Positions 1 through 5,579 of a DNA stretch of 8,417 bases are shown here, one piece after another. The notes beneath the pieces are model-generated. The model saw only the letters and a list, made by a program, of their open reading frames with translations. It was not told the DNA's origin and did not search any database. How positions within the stretch are numbered: the stretch's first letter is position 1; each line of letters starts with the position of its first letter. Made by a program: the position numbers and the translations under genes. This DNA is from Lachnospiraceae bacterium (lineage in GTDB: Bacteria; Bacillota_A; Clostridia; Lachnospirales; Lachnospiraceae): assembly GCA_017958935.1 (NCBI GenBank), contig JAGDBR010000370.1, positions 1 through 8,417 of the forward strand, in the 5' to 3' direction.

Positions 1-18
1 CGCCCTTGTGCACTCTGC

Positions 19-138
19 CCAGCCTCGCAGCGGCCCTTCCGGTCTCCCCTACGGCAGCGCCCTTCGTTCCGCGCTGTGCCGGCCCCGCAGCGGTCCTTCC
101 GGTCTTCCCACCGGCAGCGCCCTTCGTTCCGCTCTCGA
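19..138. repeat. Two tandem 60-base repeat units
   Basis: Bases 19-78 and 79-138 align without gaps at a period of exactly 60. They share CGCAGCGG, CCTTCCGGTCT and GGCAGCGCCCTTCGTTCCGC and differ by scattered substitutions. Either unit can act as the left arm of the palindrome centred near 184. The right arm at 250-288 pairs with both: its TAGGGGAGACCGG matches unit 1 exactly and unit 2 less well, and GAGTGC at 289-294 pairs with GCACTC at 10-15, outside unit 1. This suggests that one unit is a duplication of the other within a palindrome arm. The translated sequence of this stretch has no protein character. Confidence 0.8.
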
Positions 139-288
139 ATGTCTAAAAAGGTGCAGCCGTCCCCTGCACCCGCTCTGGCCTCCGAGGCACAGAGCGGGCG
201 CTGACCGGGTCCGTCTGCGCCTTAAGACATTCTGAGAGCTTCACTCTATGCTGCCTTAGGGGAGACCGGTCAGACCTCGCGGGGCCGG
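79..288. repeat. 210-base imperfect palindrome A (structured repeat or ncRNA candidate)
   Basis: The arms pair from outside in: CCGGCCCCGC (79-88) with GCGGGGCCGG (279-288); CCGGTC (99-104) with GACCGG (264-269); GGCAGC (113-118) with GCTGCC (250-255); GCTCTC (131-136) with GAGAGC (234-239); GAATGTCT (137-144) with AGACATTC (225-232). The core 137-232 has a central hairpin, CCCGCTCTG (169-177) with CAGAGCGGG (190-198), capped by a GCCTC/GAGGC turn. It also has a side hairpin, GGTGCAG with CTGCACC (150-170). The core's minus strand resembles the plus strand of palindrome B. It may be a foldback or MITE-like intergenic element, or a structured RNA; strand and transcription are unknown. Confidence 0.75.
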
Positions 289-340
289 GAGTGCGACATA
301 CACCGTTGTGGGAGACCGAGCGTCTCCAATCACGTCGGCG

Positions 341-550
341 GGCGGCCCGGGGCGTTCGCAGGCCTCCCGGACTTTTTCGAAGCATGTCGGAGGGCTGTCA
401 GAATGTCTTAAGCGGCGGATCGACCCGGTCAGCGCCTGCTCAATGCCTCGGAGGCTTGAGTAGGCGCTGGGGAGAGACGGCGCTTGTAGACATTCGACAA
501 CCGGAGACCCGCTGAGGAAAAGCCGGGAGGCAAGAACGACCCGGGCCGCC
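341..550. repeat. 210-base imperfect palindrome B (inverted relative of A)
   Basis: Arms pair as GGCGGCCCGGG (341-351) with CCCGGGCCGCC (540-550); CGTTC (353-357) with GAACG (534-538); GCCTCCCGG (362-370) with CCGGGAGGC (523-531); CTTTTTC (372-378) with GGAAAAG (516-522, one G-T pair); TGTC (396-399) with GACA (496-499); GAATGTCT (401-408) with AGACATTC (488-495). Inside are CAGCGCCT (430-437) with AGGCGCTG (462-469) and CTCAA (439-443) with TTGAG (456-460), capped by TGCCTCGGAGGC. Total length and core size (95 bases) match palindrome A almost exactly. The nearby terminator at 614-648 belongs to the minus-strand operon and does not define a transcript end for this element. Confidence 0.78.
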
Positions 551-613
551 AACAGGGAAGTCTGGCTAGCCAGTGTTCGGCGCGAGGAAAAAACACGGCG
601 GGCCGGCGAATGG

Positions 614-648
614 GCATGAAAAAGCCCGGGAGGAAACTCCCGGGCTTT
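614..648 (-). terminator. Intrinsic terminator of the ABC-transporter operon
   Basis: A perfect 12-base-pair stem, 621-632 with 637-648 (core GCCCGGGAG/CTCCCGGGC), closes a four-base loop (GAAA on plus, TTTC on minus). On the minus strand it is followed by five T's (619-623, partly inside the stem). It lies 21 bases past the stop codon of the lipoprotein gene. On the plus strand there is only CTTTGGG after the stem, so it should work mainly for the minus-strand operon. Confidence 0.9.
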
Positions 649-669
649 GGGTGGATGCGGCTTGCGGCC

Positions 670-1428
670 TTACGGGAAAAGGGCTTTCACGAGCGCCTCT
701 GTCTCGGATTCGGGGACAAGATACCAGTGGCCTTCGTCCTCATAGTTGAAGAGGATCAGGCGCTTCTTCCCGTTGTTCTCGTAGAGGTCCGCGCCGCCGA
801 TGCACTCCTCGTCGAAGATCACGCCGCTGAAATAGCCGTTCGAACGGTACAGGCCGGGCAAGGCGTCGATGCCTTCATAGCCGGCCCCTTCGGTCCAGTC
901 GTCGATGACCTCGTCCGGATGACGGTTCGCCGGATCGTTCATCACGGCCGTCAGCTGTCCGAAGACCTCTTCGGACAGTTCGCGGATCTCCACCTGGACG
1001 TTGTCGTCGTTCATGCTGTAATGAATCGTCTTCGTATAGTAGACTGTCTCCGTCAGGCCCTGCATGGCTTTCGTGACCTCGTCGAAAACGTCCTCGCGGA
1101 TATAAAGCTTTCCGTAATCGACCGTCAGAATGTAACGGTTGCCGGAGGCCGTGAACGGCTTGCCGAAGTATTCCTGCAGGATCGCTGGTACGTCCTTCGC
1201 CGTCACGTATCCGCGGGCATTCGTGCTATCGATACCGTAGCCGTACTCGTGGTCGGGACTCTCATAAAGCCGGTAGGTCTGCCCTCTCCATTCGATGTCC
1301 GGGGCATTCTCCGGGCCTGTCCAGAAAGCCTGGCTCTCCTTCAGCCGCCGGATCTCTTCGCAGCCGGTCAGCGTCAGCAGCAGGAACACCGACAGGAGGA
1401 CGGCCGCAGCTCTTTTCAAGTGCTTCAT
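670..1428 (-). CDS. Predicted lipoprotein of unknown function
   Basis: The 252-residue protein begins with basic residues (KHLKR), a hydrophobic stretch (7-20) and the lipobox LTGC at 20-23. Cys23 should therefore be lipidated and the mature protein anchored on the outer face of the membrane. The rest is soluble, rich in Asp, Glu and Tyr, with no repeats and no domain I recognise. It is the last gene of a four-gene unit. The permease stop codon sits inside its ribosome binding site (TAAGGAGG) and its ATG follows nine bases after that stop, so translation is probably coupled. A strong terminator follows 21 bases after its stop. By position it could be an accessory or substrate-sensing subunit of the neighbouring ABC transporter, but that is inference from gene order only. 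Confidence 0.85.
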   Translation of the reverse strand: MKHLKRAAAVLLSVFLLLTLTGCEEIRRLKESQAFWTGPENAPDIEWRGQTYRLYESPDHEYGYGIDSTNARGYVTAKDVPAILQEYFGKPFTASGNRYILTVDYGKLYIREDVFDEVTKAMQGLTETVYYTKTIHYSMNDDNVQVEIRELSEEVFGQLTAVMNDPANRHPDEVIDDWTEGAGYEGIDALPGLYRSNGYFSGVIFDEECIGGADLYENNGKKRLILFNYEDEGHWYLVPESETEALVKALFP

Positions 1429-1437
1429 GCGCCCTCC

Positions 1438-2250
1438 TTACTCCAGATTCAGGTGCTTCTTCATGACGCGGTGCATCACGAAATAGTACAGCAGGAACAA
1501 CAGCAGCGCGATGACGATGATCACGCAGAACAGCACGTGGAACGACGCGATCGGGTTCTTGTCGAAGGCTTCGCCCAGAACGACGAACAGTTCGAAATCA
1601 CGCATCGCTTCGAAGATCAGGAACAGCGTTCCGACGATCTGGAAAATGAAATACTGGATGAAGAAAATACCGACAGCAAGGCCGATGCGGTGCTTCTTCG
1701 CCAGCTGGCCGAGCGTGATGCAGGTCTCGAGCAGCATGACGGAGTCGATCGCGGTCAGGATCAGAAGCACGGTCACTTCGACGATGTAGAGCGTCATGTT
1801 CAGCGGCTTGACCGCGCGGACAAGGCGGCTGAAGAGGAAGCGTACCCCGCTCCAGAGCTCCGCGAACACTTCGCCGCTGGTCGCGATCAGGACCGAAAGC
1901 AGCACGACGGCGACGCTCGAAGCCATGCAGATCAGCGCGCACAGGATCTTCGCCCACAGATGCTCATGGACCGTCGCCGGCAGCGTGAAGGTCAGGTAGC
2001 CTTCATTGGAGAAAAGGTTCCGCTGGAACCGGTAGACCAAAAGGATCACGGTCAGGAGCATCAGGCTCGCGATGCCGATGACGAGCAGCACGACCGAGCT
2101 TCTGAAGGCGATGTCGTACCAGAGCGCATTCTCCTGCTCGAACACCTGGAGCAGACGGTTGAAGCCGGCCGTTCCGAGGATGATCGCGTAGATGACCACC
2201 AGATACTTGAAGACCGCTTTCAGGTCGTATTTGAGCAGTTTCCTTACCAT
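1438..2250 (-). CDS. ABC transporter permease, six membrane segments
   Basis: The 270-residue integral membrane protein has six hydrophobic segments, at about 14-32, 52-73, 102-123, 155-177, 189-214 and 236-258, as in ABC-2 type permeases. The motif NEGYLTFTLP (82-91), after the second segment, is one I know from Firmicutes ABC permeases paired with YtrB/BcrA-like ATPases. There is no substrate-binding domain. Its ATG overlaps the ATPase stop codon by seven bases (ATGGTAA), which indicates translational coupling and a shared complex. The family exports or responds to lipids, peptides or cell-wall-active compounds; the substrate here is not evident. The C-terminus ends in a basic, cytoplasmic tail (HRVMKKHLNLE). 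Confidence 0.88.
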   Translation of the reverse strand: MVRKLLKYDLKAVFKYLVVIYAIILGTAGFNRLLQVFEQENALWYDIAFRSSVVLLVIGIASLMLLTVILLVYRFQRNLFSNEGYLTFTLPATVHEHLWAKILCALICMASSVAVVLLSVLIATSGEVFAELWSGVRFLFSRLVRAVKPLNMTLYIVEVTVLLILTAIDSVMLLETCITLGQLAKKHRIGLAVGIFFIQYFIFQIVGTLFLIFEAMRDFELFVVLGEAFDKNPIASFHVLFCVIIVIALLLFLLYYFVMHRVMKKHLNLE

Positions 2251-2942
2251 TTGAACACCTCCCTGAACAGTTCGTCGACGGATTTCCCGTTTTCGCTGCG
2301 GATCTCGTCGACCGACTTGTGAAGCGTGATCTGTCCGTTCTGGATGAACAGCGCGTCGTCGAGCACCGACTCGATGTCGGAGATCAGATGCGTCGAGATC
2401 AGGACCGAGGCTTCGGGGTTATAGTTGTTGATGATCGTCGAAATGATATAGTCGCGCGTCGCCGGGTCCACGCCGGCGATCGGCTCGTCCAGCACGTACA
2501 GCTTCGCGTTCCGGCTCATCGTCAGGATCAGCGCGACCTTTTCCTTATTTCCCTTCGAAAGGGTCTTCAGCGCCGCGTTCTCCTGGATGCCGAGCCGGCC
2601 CATCATTTCCAGGGCAAGCGCCGGCCGGAAATCGTCGTAGAAGTCCTCGAAGTAGGCGACGATGTCCCGGACACGCATGTAGTTGTTCAGGAAATGGTTG
2701 TCGGGCAGGTAGGCGACGATCTTCTTCGTCTCGACGCCGGGCTCCATGCCGTCGATCAGGATGCGCCCCTCGTTCGGGGTCAGCAGGCCGTTGATCAGTT
2801 TGATCAGCGTCGTTTTGCCGGAGCCGTTCGGGCCGAGCAGGCCGATCAGCTTGCCGGCTTCGAGCGTGAAGTTCACCTTGTTCAGCGCCACGACGTTTCC
2901 GTATGTTTTCGTCAGATTCTCACAACGAAGCAGTTCACTCAT
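2244..2942 (-). CDS. ABC transporter ATP-binding protein, YtrB/BcrA-like
   Basis: The 232-residue cytoplasmic ATPase should power the permease encoded next. Visible motifs are Walker A GPNGSGKTT (37-45), signature LSKGNKEKV (128-136), Walker B LYVLDEP (148-154), D-loop AGVDP (156-160) and switch His185 in STHLI. The signature departs from LSGGQ, and the usual Q-loop position (around YLPDN, 79-83) lacks a glutamine. Both features are compatible with the YtrB-like exporter branch. The catalytic Glu153 is present, so the enzyme should be active. Its ATG overlaps the repressor gene's stop by four bases (ATGA). Length is normal for a one-domain ATPase with a short C-terminal tail. I am sure of the ATPase call and less sure of the subfamily. 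Confidence 0.95.
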   Translation of the reverse strand: MSELLRCENLTKTYGNVVALNKVNFTLEAGKLIGLLGPNGSGKTTLIKLINGLLTPNEGRILIDGMEPGVETKKIVAYLPDNHFLNNYMRVRDIVAYFEDFYDDFRPALALEMMGRLGIQENAALKTLSKGNKEKVALILTMSRNAKLYVLDEPIAGVDPATRDYIISTIINNYNPEASVLISTHLISDIESVLDDALFIQNGQITLHKSVDEIRSENGKSVDELFREVFKW

Positions 2943-3337
2943 CTGCTTACCTCCTTTTCCGCAGCCGCCTGCGTCCCTTCGCCTGCCTGCCGGCTGACGA
3001 GGGAAGCGATCTGCTCCCTGCTGTAACCGAGTGCCTGAAGGTCCCGGAACAATACCGTGATCTTCTGCCCCGCCAGGGTCTCGAGTTTCCTTCTTGCGGC
3101 CTCCGCCGCGTCCGCCACGTACCAGCCGGAGCCGCGCATCGAATAGATCAGGCCCTCGGCCTCGAGCGACTCGAACGCCTTCTGGACCGTATTCGGATTC
3201 ACGCCGGCCGCGACCGCGACGTCGCGCACCGAGGCCAGGCGGTCCGCCGGCCTGAATTCGCCGAGCGCGATGCGCGCCGCGATCTGTTCATTGATCTGCG
3301 GACAGATCGGCCGCTCTTTATCGATCATCCATCGCAT
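2939..3337 (-). CDS. GntR-family transcriptional regulator, YtrA subfamily
   Basis: The 132-residue protein has an N-terminal winged helix-turn-helix (about 9-75). It shows the family pattern PICPQINEQIAARIALGEF, then LASVRDVAVAAGVNPNTVQK as the recognition region and the wing GLIYSMRGSGWYV. The C-terminal tail (about 76-132) is short and helical with no ligand domain. That is the hallmark of the YtrA subfamily, whose members often sit at the head of ABC-transporter operons and repress them. It is the first gene of this operon, overlapping the ATPase by four bases. Its ATG at 3337 is preceded by AAAGGA at a suitable distance. A 28-base palindrome overlapping the promoter is the likely operator, so autorepression is expected. 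The inducer is unknown; in relatives it is cell-wall-antibiotic stress. Confidence 0.93.
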   Translation of the reverse strand: MRWMIDKERPICPQINEQIAARIALGEFRPADRLASVRDVAVAAGVNPNTVQKAFESLEAEGLIYSMRGSGWYVADAAEAARRKLETLAGQKITVLFRDLQALGYSREQIASLVSRQAGEGTQAAAEKEVSR

Positions 3338-3369
3338 ATCCGTGTCCTTTCATTTGTAAAGTCCGTAGT

Positions 3370-3388
3370 GTCCGTCAAAAGAACGGAC
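3370..3388 (-). promoter_or_regulatory. Hairpin in the 5' leader of the repressor operon
   Basis: GTCCGT (3370-3375) and ACGGAC (3383-3388) form a six-base-pair stem with a seven-base loop, just downstream of the predicted start site on the minus strand. A second GTCCGT at 3361-3366 could compete for the same partner, which would allow two alternative pairings. No T-run follows it, so it is not a terminator. It may stabilise the messenger or belong to the operator region; the role is unknown. Confidence 0.45.
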
Positions 3389-3416
3389 TGTACTACTGTA
3401 TTATTACAATAGTACA
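3389..3416. promoter_or_regulatory. Putative operator palindrome for the YtrA-like repressor
   Basis: The 28-base sequence reads nearly the same on both strands: outer arms TGTACTA and TAGTACA, inner TGTA and TACA, with mismatches at only two symmetric pairs. It covers the -10 hexamer of the operon promoter and extends over the expected start site, so a bound repressor would block polymerase. YtrA-type operators are also AT-rich dyads with TGTA/TACA-like half sites, as I remember the family. The regulator it would bind is the first gene of the operon. Confidence 0.72.
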
Positions 3417-3434
3417 ATCCGTTTTTCTTGTCAA
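3406..3434 (-). promoter_or_regulatory. Sigma-A promoter of the GntR/ABC operon
   Basis: Read on the minus strand, a perfect -35 TTGACA (3429-3434) is followed after exactly 17 bases by TATTGT (3406-3411), a four-of-six match to the -10 consensus. Transcription would start near 3399 and give a leader of about 60 bases before the repressor's ATG. The -10 lies inside the 28-base palindrome, supporting repression by promoter occlusion. Confidence 0.72.
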
Positions 3435-3457
3435 GTTCTTTTCAGACTTTTTTCGGA

Positions 3458-3498
3458 AAGACCGGGGCCGTATCTTTCTGCCCTTCCCCGGCCCTTCC
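3458..3498 (-). terminator. Possible terminator after the epimerase gene
   Basis: On the minus strand AAGGGCCGGGG can pair with CCCCGGTCTT, with one bulged base and one G-T pair, across a 15-16 base loop. It lies 20 bases past the stop of the epimerase gene. Only a short pyrimidine tail (TCTTTCC) follows, so it is a weak candidate. If it fails, epimerase transcripts would read into the repressor operon. Confidence 0.35.
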
Positions 3499-3517
3499 TT
3501 TTATTCGGTTGAAAGCC

Positions 3518-4966
3518 TCAGACCTCCGCCGTTACGTAGCGCAGGTGCTTTCCGATGTGGGAGACGAGCCTGTCGTAATAGTCCTCTTCGTACTCGGAAA
3601 GGAGCTTGAAGAACGGGACTCTGAACCATTCCTGATTCAGCAGCAGGCCGTAGGTGATGTGCAGCGTCTGGCGCGATGCCGGGAGCTTTAAGTACTCCGG
3701 CAGGTAAGCGTCGCTCTGCAGGTCGATGTTCGTGATCTGGGATGCATCCGTCGACACGTGATAGTACTGCTCGGCTTCCGGACGGTTCTCGAGCGCAAAC
3801 TTATGCGCTTTCCGGTAGAGCGCCGGATCCTTTTCGGCCAGGACCGCCACGGCCTCGAGCCAGTTCGTTCCCGCCGTCTTGACGTGGACGTGGCCCTTCG
3901 TCACGCGGCCGACCGTCGAGAAGACGGAGAACTTGTCGGAGCCGGAATGGACCGACAGCTTGTAGCCGAAGTGGTCCGCGATCTCCTGGTGCACGACGAA
4001 GTCGCGCGCGAAGTCGTTCAGGTTGCCGGCATACTCGATGCCTTTCTCGAACTCGCCCGAGAAATGCGGGGCGACGGAGTCCGGCGTGATGTGCTGCAGC
4101 GCCAGCTCGTTCGCGACGACGAAATGCTCCGCCGGGGTCGTGATCGTCAGCGTCTCGTCGATCGACAGTTCGAAATCGACGTCCGAGGTGCGGATCTCTT
4201 CGATGTAGCGGTAGCACGAGACCGCATGGTCCACCGCCCGCCAGAACACGACGACGATCCGGCGCAGTTCCGCCGCATCCAGCTTGTTCAGGATCGGCAG
4301 TTCCTTGTCAAGATAGGTCTCTTCGTAATGCTTCCGGACGTCTTCCGGGATCTGCGCATAGACCTCTTCGATCTCGGCGTCGGTCAGGGAAGCCGCCTTG
4401 ATGTCGATATGCGCGGAGCAGTCCAGCGTGATCATCGAGCAGCCCGATTCGATCGCGTACTTGATCTCCTCCTTCGTCTTCAGGTGATCGCCGTCTGCGC
4501 CGTAGCCGCCCTTGTAGCCTTCCTGGAAGACGCCGTACGCGGCCGCCGCGATGACGCCGCCGAACGTCCGGTTCGTCAGGTTCAGTTCGCGGATCGACTG
4601 CTGCGCGAAGATCGGGAAGACGTCATAGTCCGCGATGGCCCGGACGTGACCCGGGGTCGCAAGGCCGAGACGGTCGCCGAGGCCGAACGTGAACGGATGT
4701 CCGCGGTGGCTCACCGGCTTCGTATAGGGGAACAGTTCCATCAATGCCTTTGCGTTTGCTTCGGTCAGCGGGCAGAACCTGACGCCGTCCTGATCGACGC
4801 CGTCGAACGCTGACGCGCGCGCGCCGGCGACGGCGAGATATTTCACGCCGTCCGGGGCCTTGACGATCGCGCAGACCGTGCCGTCCGCTTCGTCCGCGGA
4901 TCTCTCATAGACCCGCACGCCCGCTCTTTCCGCTGCCGTTGTCAAGGAAAGTAATAAGTCAGACAT
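3518..4966 (-). CDS. uxaE: Tagaturonate epimerase family protein (UxaE-like)
   Basis: The 482-residue cytoplasmic protein resembles the UxaE family, which interconverts D-tagaturonate and D-fructuronate and so links galacturonate breakdown to the glucuronate branch. Recognition rests on overall length and conserved stretches as I remember them: FTFGLGDRLGLATPGH (92-107), GYGADGDHLKT (154-164), TLDCSAHI (180-187), SVHSGSDKFS (338-347) and HVHVKTAGTNWLEA (359-372). The many conserved His, Asp and Glu in these blocks fit a metal-dependent sugar-acid isomerase or epimerase on a barrel fold. There is no signal peptide. The start at 4966 has AGGAGG eight bases upstream. The gene stands alone with its own promoter; no uronate dehydrogenase, isomerase or kinase is in the window. 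The exact substrate is inferred from the family. Confidence 0.78.
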   Translation of the reverse strand: MSDLLLSLTTAAERAGVRVYERSADEADGTVCAIVKAPDGVKYLAVAGARASAFDGVDQDGVRFCPLTEANAKALMELFPYTKPVSHRGHPFTFGLGDRLGLATPGHVRAIADYDVFPIFAQQSIRELNLTNRTFGGVIAAAAYGVFQEGYKGGYGADGDHLKTKEEIKYAIESGCSMITLDCSAHIDIKAASLTDAEIEEVYAQIPEDVRKHYEETYLDKELPILNKLDAAELRRIVVVFWRAVDHAVSCYRYIEEIRTSDVDFELSIDETLTITTPAEHFVVANELALQHITPDSVAPHFSGEFEKGIEYAGNLNDFARDFVVHQEIADHFGYKLSVHSGSDKFSVFSTVGRVTKGHVHVKTAGTNWLEAVAVLAEKDPALYRKAHKFALENRPEAEQYYHVSTDASQITNIDLQSDAYLPEYLKLPASRQTLHITYGLLLNQEWFRVPFFKLLSEYEEDYYDRLVSHIGKHLRYVTAEV

Positions 4967-4997
4967 GATTCCCTCCTGTGGGTGTTATTCTGTCTTG

Positions 4998-5026
4998 ATT
5001 TTATCACGCGGAAAAATGTTTGTCCA
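4998..5026 (-). promoter_or_regulatory. Sigma-A promoter of the epimerase gene
   Basis: On the minus strand TGGACA (5021-5026, five of six) and TAAAAT (4998-5003, five of six) are separated by 17 bases. The -10 lies about 31 bases upstream of the epimerase ATG. This leaves a short leader containing the AGGAGG site. No clear operator dyad was seen, though the region is shared with a divergent promoter. Confidence 0.75.
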
Positions 5027-5057
5027 CAGCAAATCCCGTGCGGACGCTTTTTTCGGA

Positions 5058-5086
5058 TTGAAATATGCTGTTTTCTATTGTAAGAT
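5058..5086 (+). promoter_or_regulatory. Likely promoter of the cupin-nucleotidase pair
   Basis: TTGAAA (5058-5063, five of six) and TAAGAT (5081-5086, four of six) are 17 bases apart on the plus strand. The promoter sits back to back with the epimerase promoter: 31 bases lie between the two -35 hexamers, so one bound regulator could affect both. The predicted leader of about 80 bases carries two hairpins. Confidence 0.6.
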
Positions 5087-5092
5087 GAAGGA

Positions 5093-5123
5093 GCGGGAAG
5101 TCCCGCCCTTTCGCCGCGCGGCG
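5093..5123 (+). promoter_or_regulatory. Paired GC-rich hairpins in the cupin leader
   Basis: GCGGG (5093-5097) pairs with CCCGC (5102-5106) over an AAGT loop, and CGCCGCGCGGCG (5112-5123) is a perfect self-complementary stretch. Both lie between the predicted promoter and the cupin start. Neither is followed by a T-run, so attenuation by intrinsic termination is not supported. It does not match any riboswitch I know. Confidence 0.35.
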
Positions 5124-5174
5124 CCGGTATGCGTCCGGATGGCGGAAGGATTTCTGACGACAGGAGAAAGCATC

Positions 5175-5525
5175 ATGATCACGAGAAAAGATGAAATGCA
5201 CATCGATTACCAGAACGTGCGCGGCGGAAACGGCGACCTTGAATTCAGAAGGATCATCCGGACGCCGGAAGAACTGTGCAATAAAGGCCGTCTCTTCAGC
5301 CACATGGTCCTGCAGCCCGGTCAGTCCGTCGGCTACCATCAGCACGTCGGCGACATGGAATGGTACTACGTCCTGCGCGGCCGCGGCGAATACAACGACA
5401 ACGGGACCGTCGTCCCTGTCGGCCCCGGCGATACGCTGGTCTGCCATGAAGGCGAATCGCACGGTCTCGTCAACACCTGCAGCGAGACGCTCGAACTGAT
5501 CGCGCTCGTCCTCTACACGGCGTAA
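5175..5525 (+). CDS. Small single-domain cupin protein
   Basis: The protein has 116 residues from the ATG at 5175, which is preceded by AGGAGA at 5162-5167. A longer in-frame start at 4965 is rejected because it would run through both promoters. Cupin motif 1 is clear: His55, His57, Glu62 and Gly69 in GYHQHVGDMEWYYVLRGRG. Motif 2 follows: HEGESHGLVN (91-100) with His96 as the fourth metal ligand and Asn100. The opening MITRKDEMHIDYQNVRGGNG is typical of a common Firmicutes cupin family of unassigned function. It should be a cytoplasmic metal-binding beta-barrel. It is divergent from the uronate epimerase and 54 bases ahead of the nucleotidase, with which it is probably co-transcribed. A role on uronates (as for KdgF cupins) is possible but unproven. 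Confidence 0.9.
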   Translation: MITRKDEMHIDYQNVRGGNGDLEFRRIIRTPEELCNKGRLFSHMVLQPGQSVGYHQHVGDMEWYYVLRGRGEYNDNGTVVPVGPGDTLVCHEGESHGLVNTCSETLELIALVLYTA

Positions 5526-5579
5526 GCACCGGTCTGCCGGAACGCCATCACCGCTGATCCTAAGCGAAAGGAGCTGCCC

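Larger units (their letters stand above)
1..613. other. Gene-free, palindrome-rich intergenic region
   Basis: No reading frame here has a ribosome binding site or a recognisable protein; those present are short and rich in Arg, Pro and Ser, as expected from GC-rich non-coding DNA. The space is filled by a 60-base tandem repeat and two 210-base imperfect palindromes, listed separately. The spacer 289-340 holds a small perfect hairpin, GGAGAC (311-316) with GTCTCC (322-327) around a five-base loop. Bases 551-613 contain only a 12-base perfect palindrome, CTGGCTAGCCAG (562-573). No promoter or tRNA was seen. Whether the region is transcribed cannot be told from sequence. Confidence 0.7.

Noticed and set aside
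79..550. Integron attC sites or a CRISPR array
   Set aside because: There is no GTTRRRY-type core, no integrase and no cassette genes. The repeats are palindromic and inverted, not short direct repeats with regular spacers.
511..620. Possible RNase P RNA (GAGGAAAAGCCGGGAGG resembles the GAGGAAAGTCC start)
   Set aside because: The match is short. The later conserved RNase P segments are missing in the following bases, and this stretch is explained as the right arm of palindrome B.
614..648. Terminator for a plus-strand transcript coming from the palindromes
   Set aside because: The plus strand has only CTTTGGG after the stem. The T-run is on the minus strand, where it fits the ABC operon.
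610..2322. Plus-strand open frame of 570 codons
   Set aside because: It lies opposite the lipoprotein, permease and part of the ATPase gene, is full of Arg, Asp, Gln and His, and has no ribosome binding site or domain. The minus-strand proteins are clearly real.
3758..4813. Plus-strand open frame of 351 codons
   Set aside because: It is antisense to the epimerase gene, with shadow-frame composition and no start signal.
4965..5174. 70-codon N-terminal extension of the cupin
   Set aside because: It would overlap both divergent promoters and the leader hairpins. A proper ribosome binding site and the family's usual N-terminus point to the ATG at 5175.
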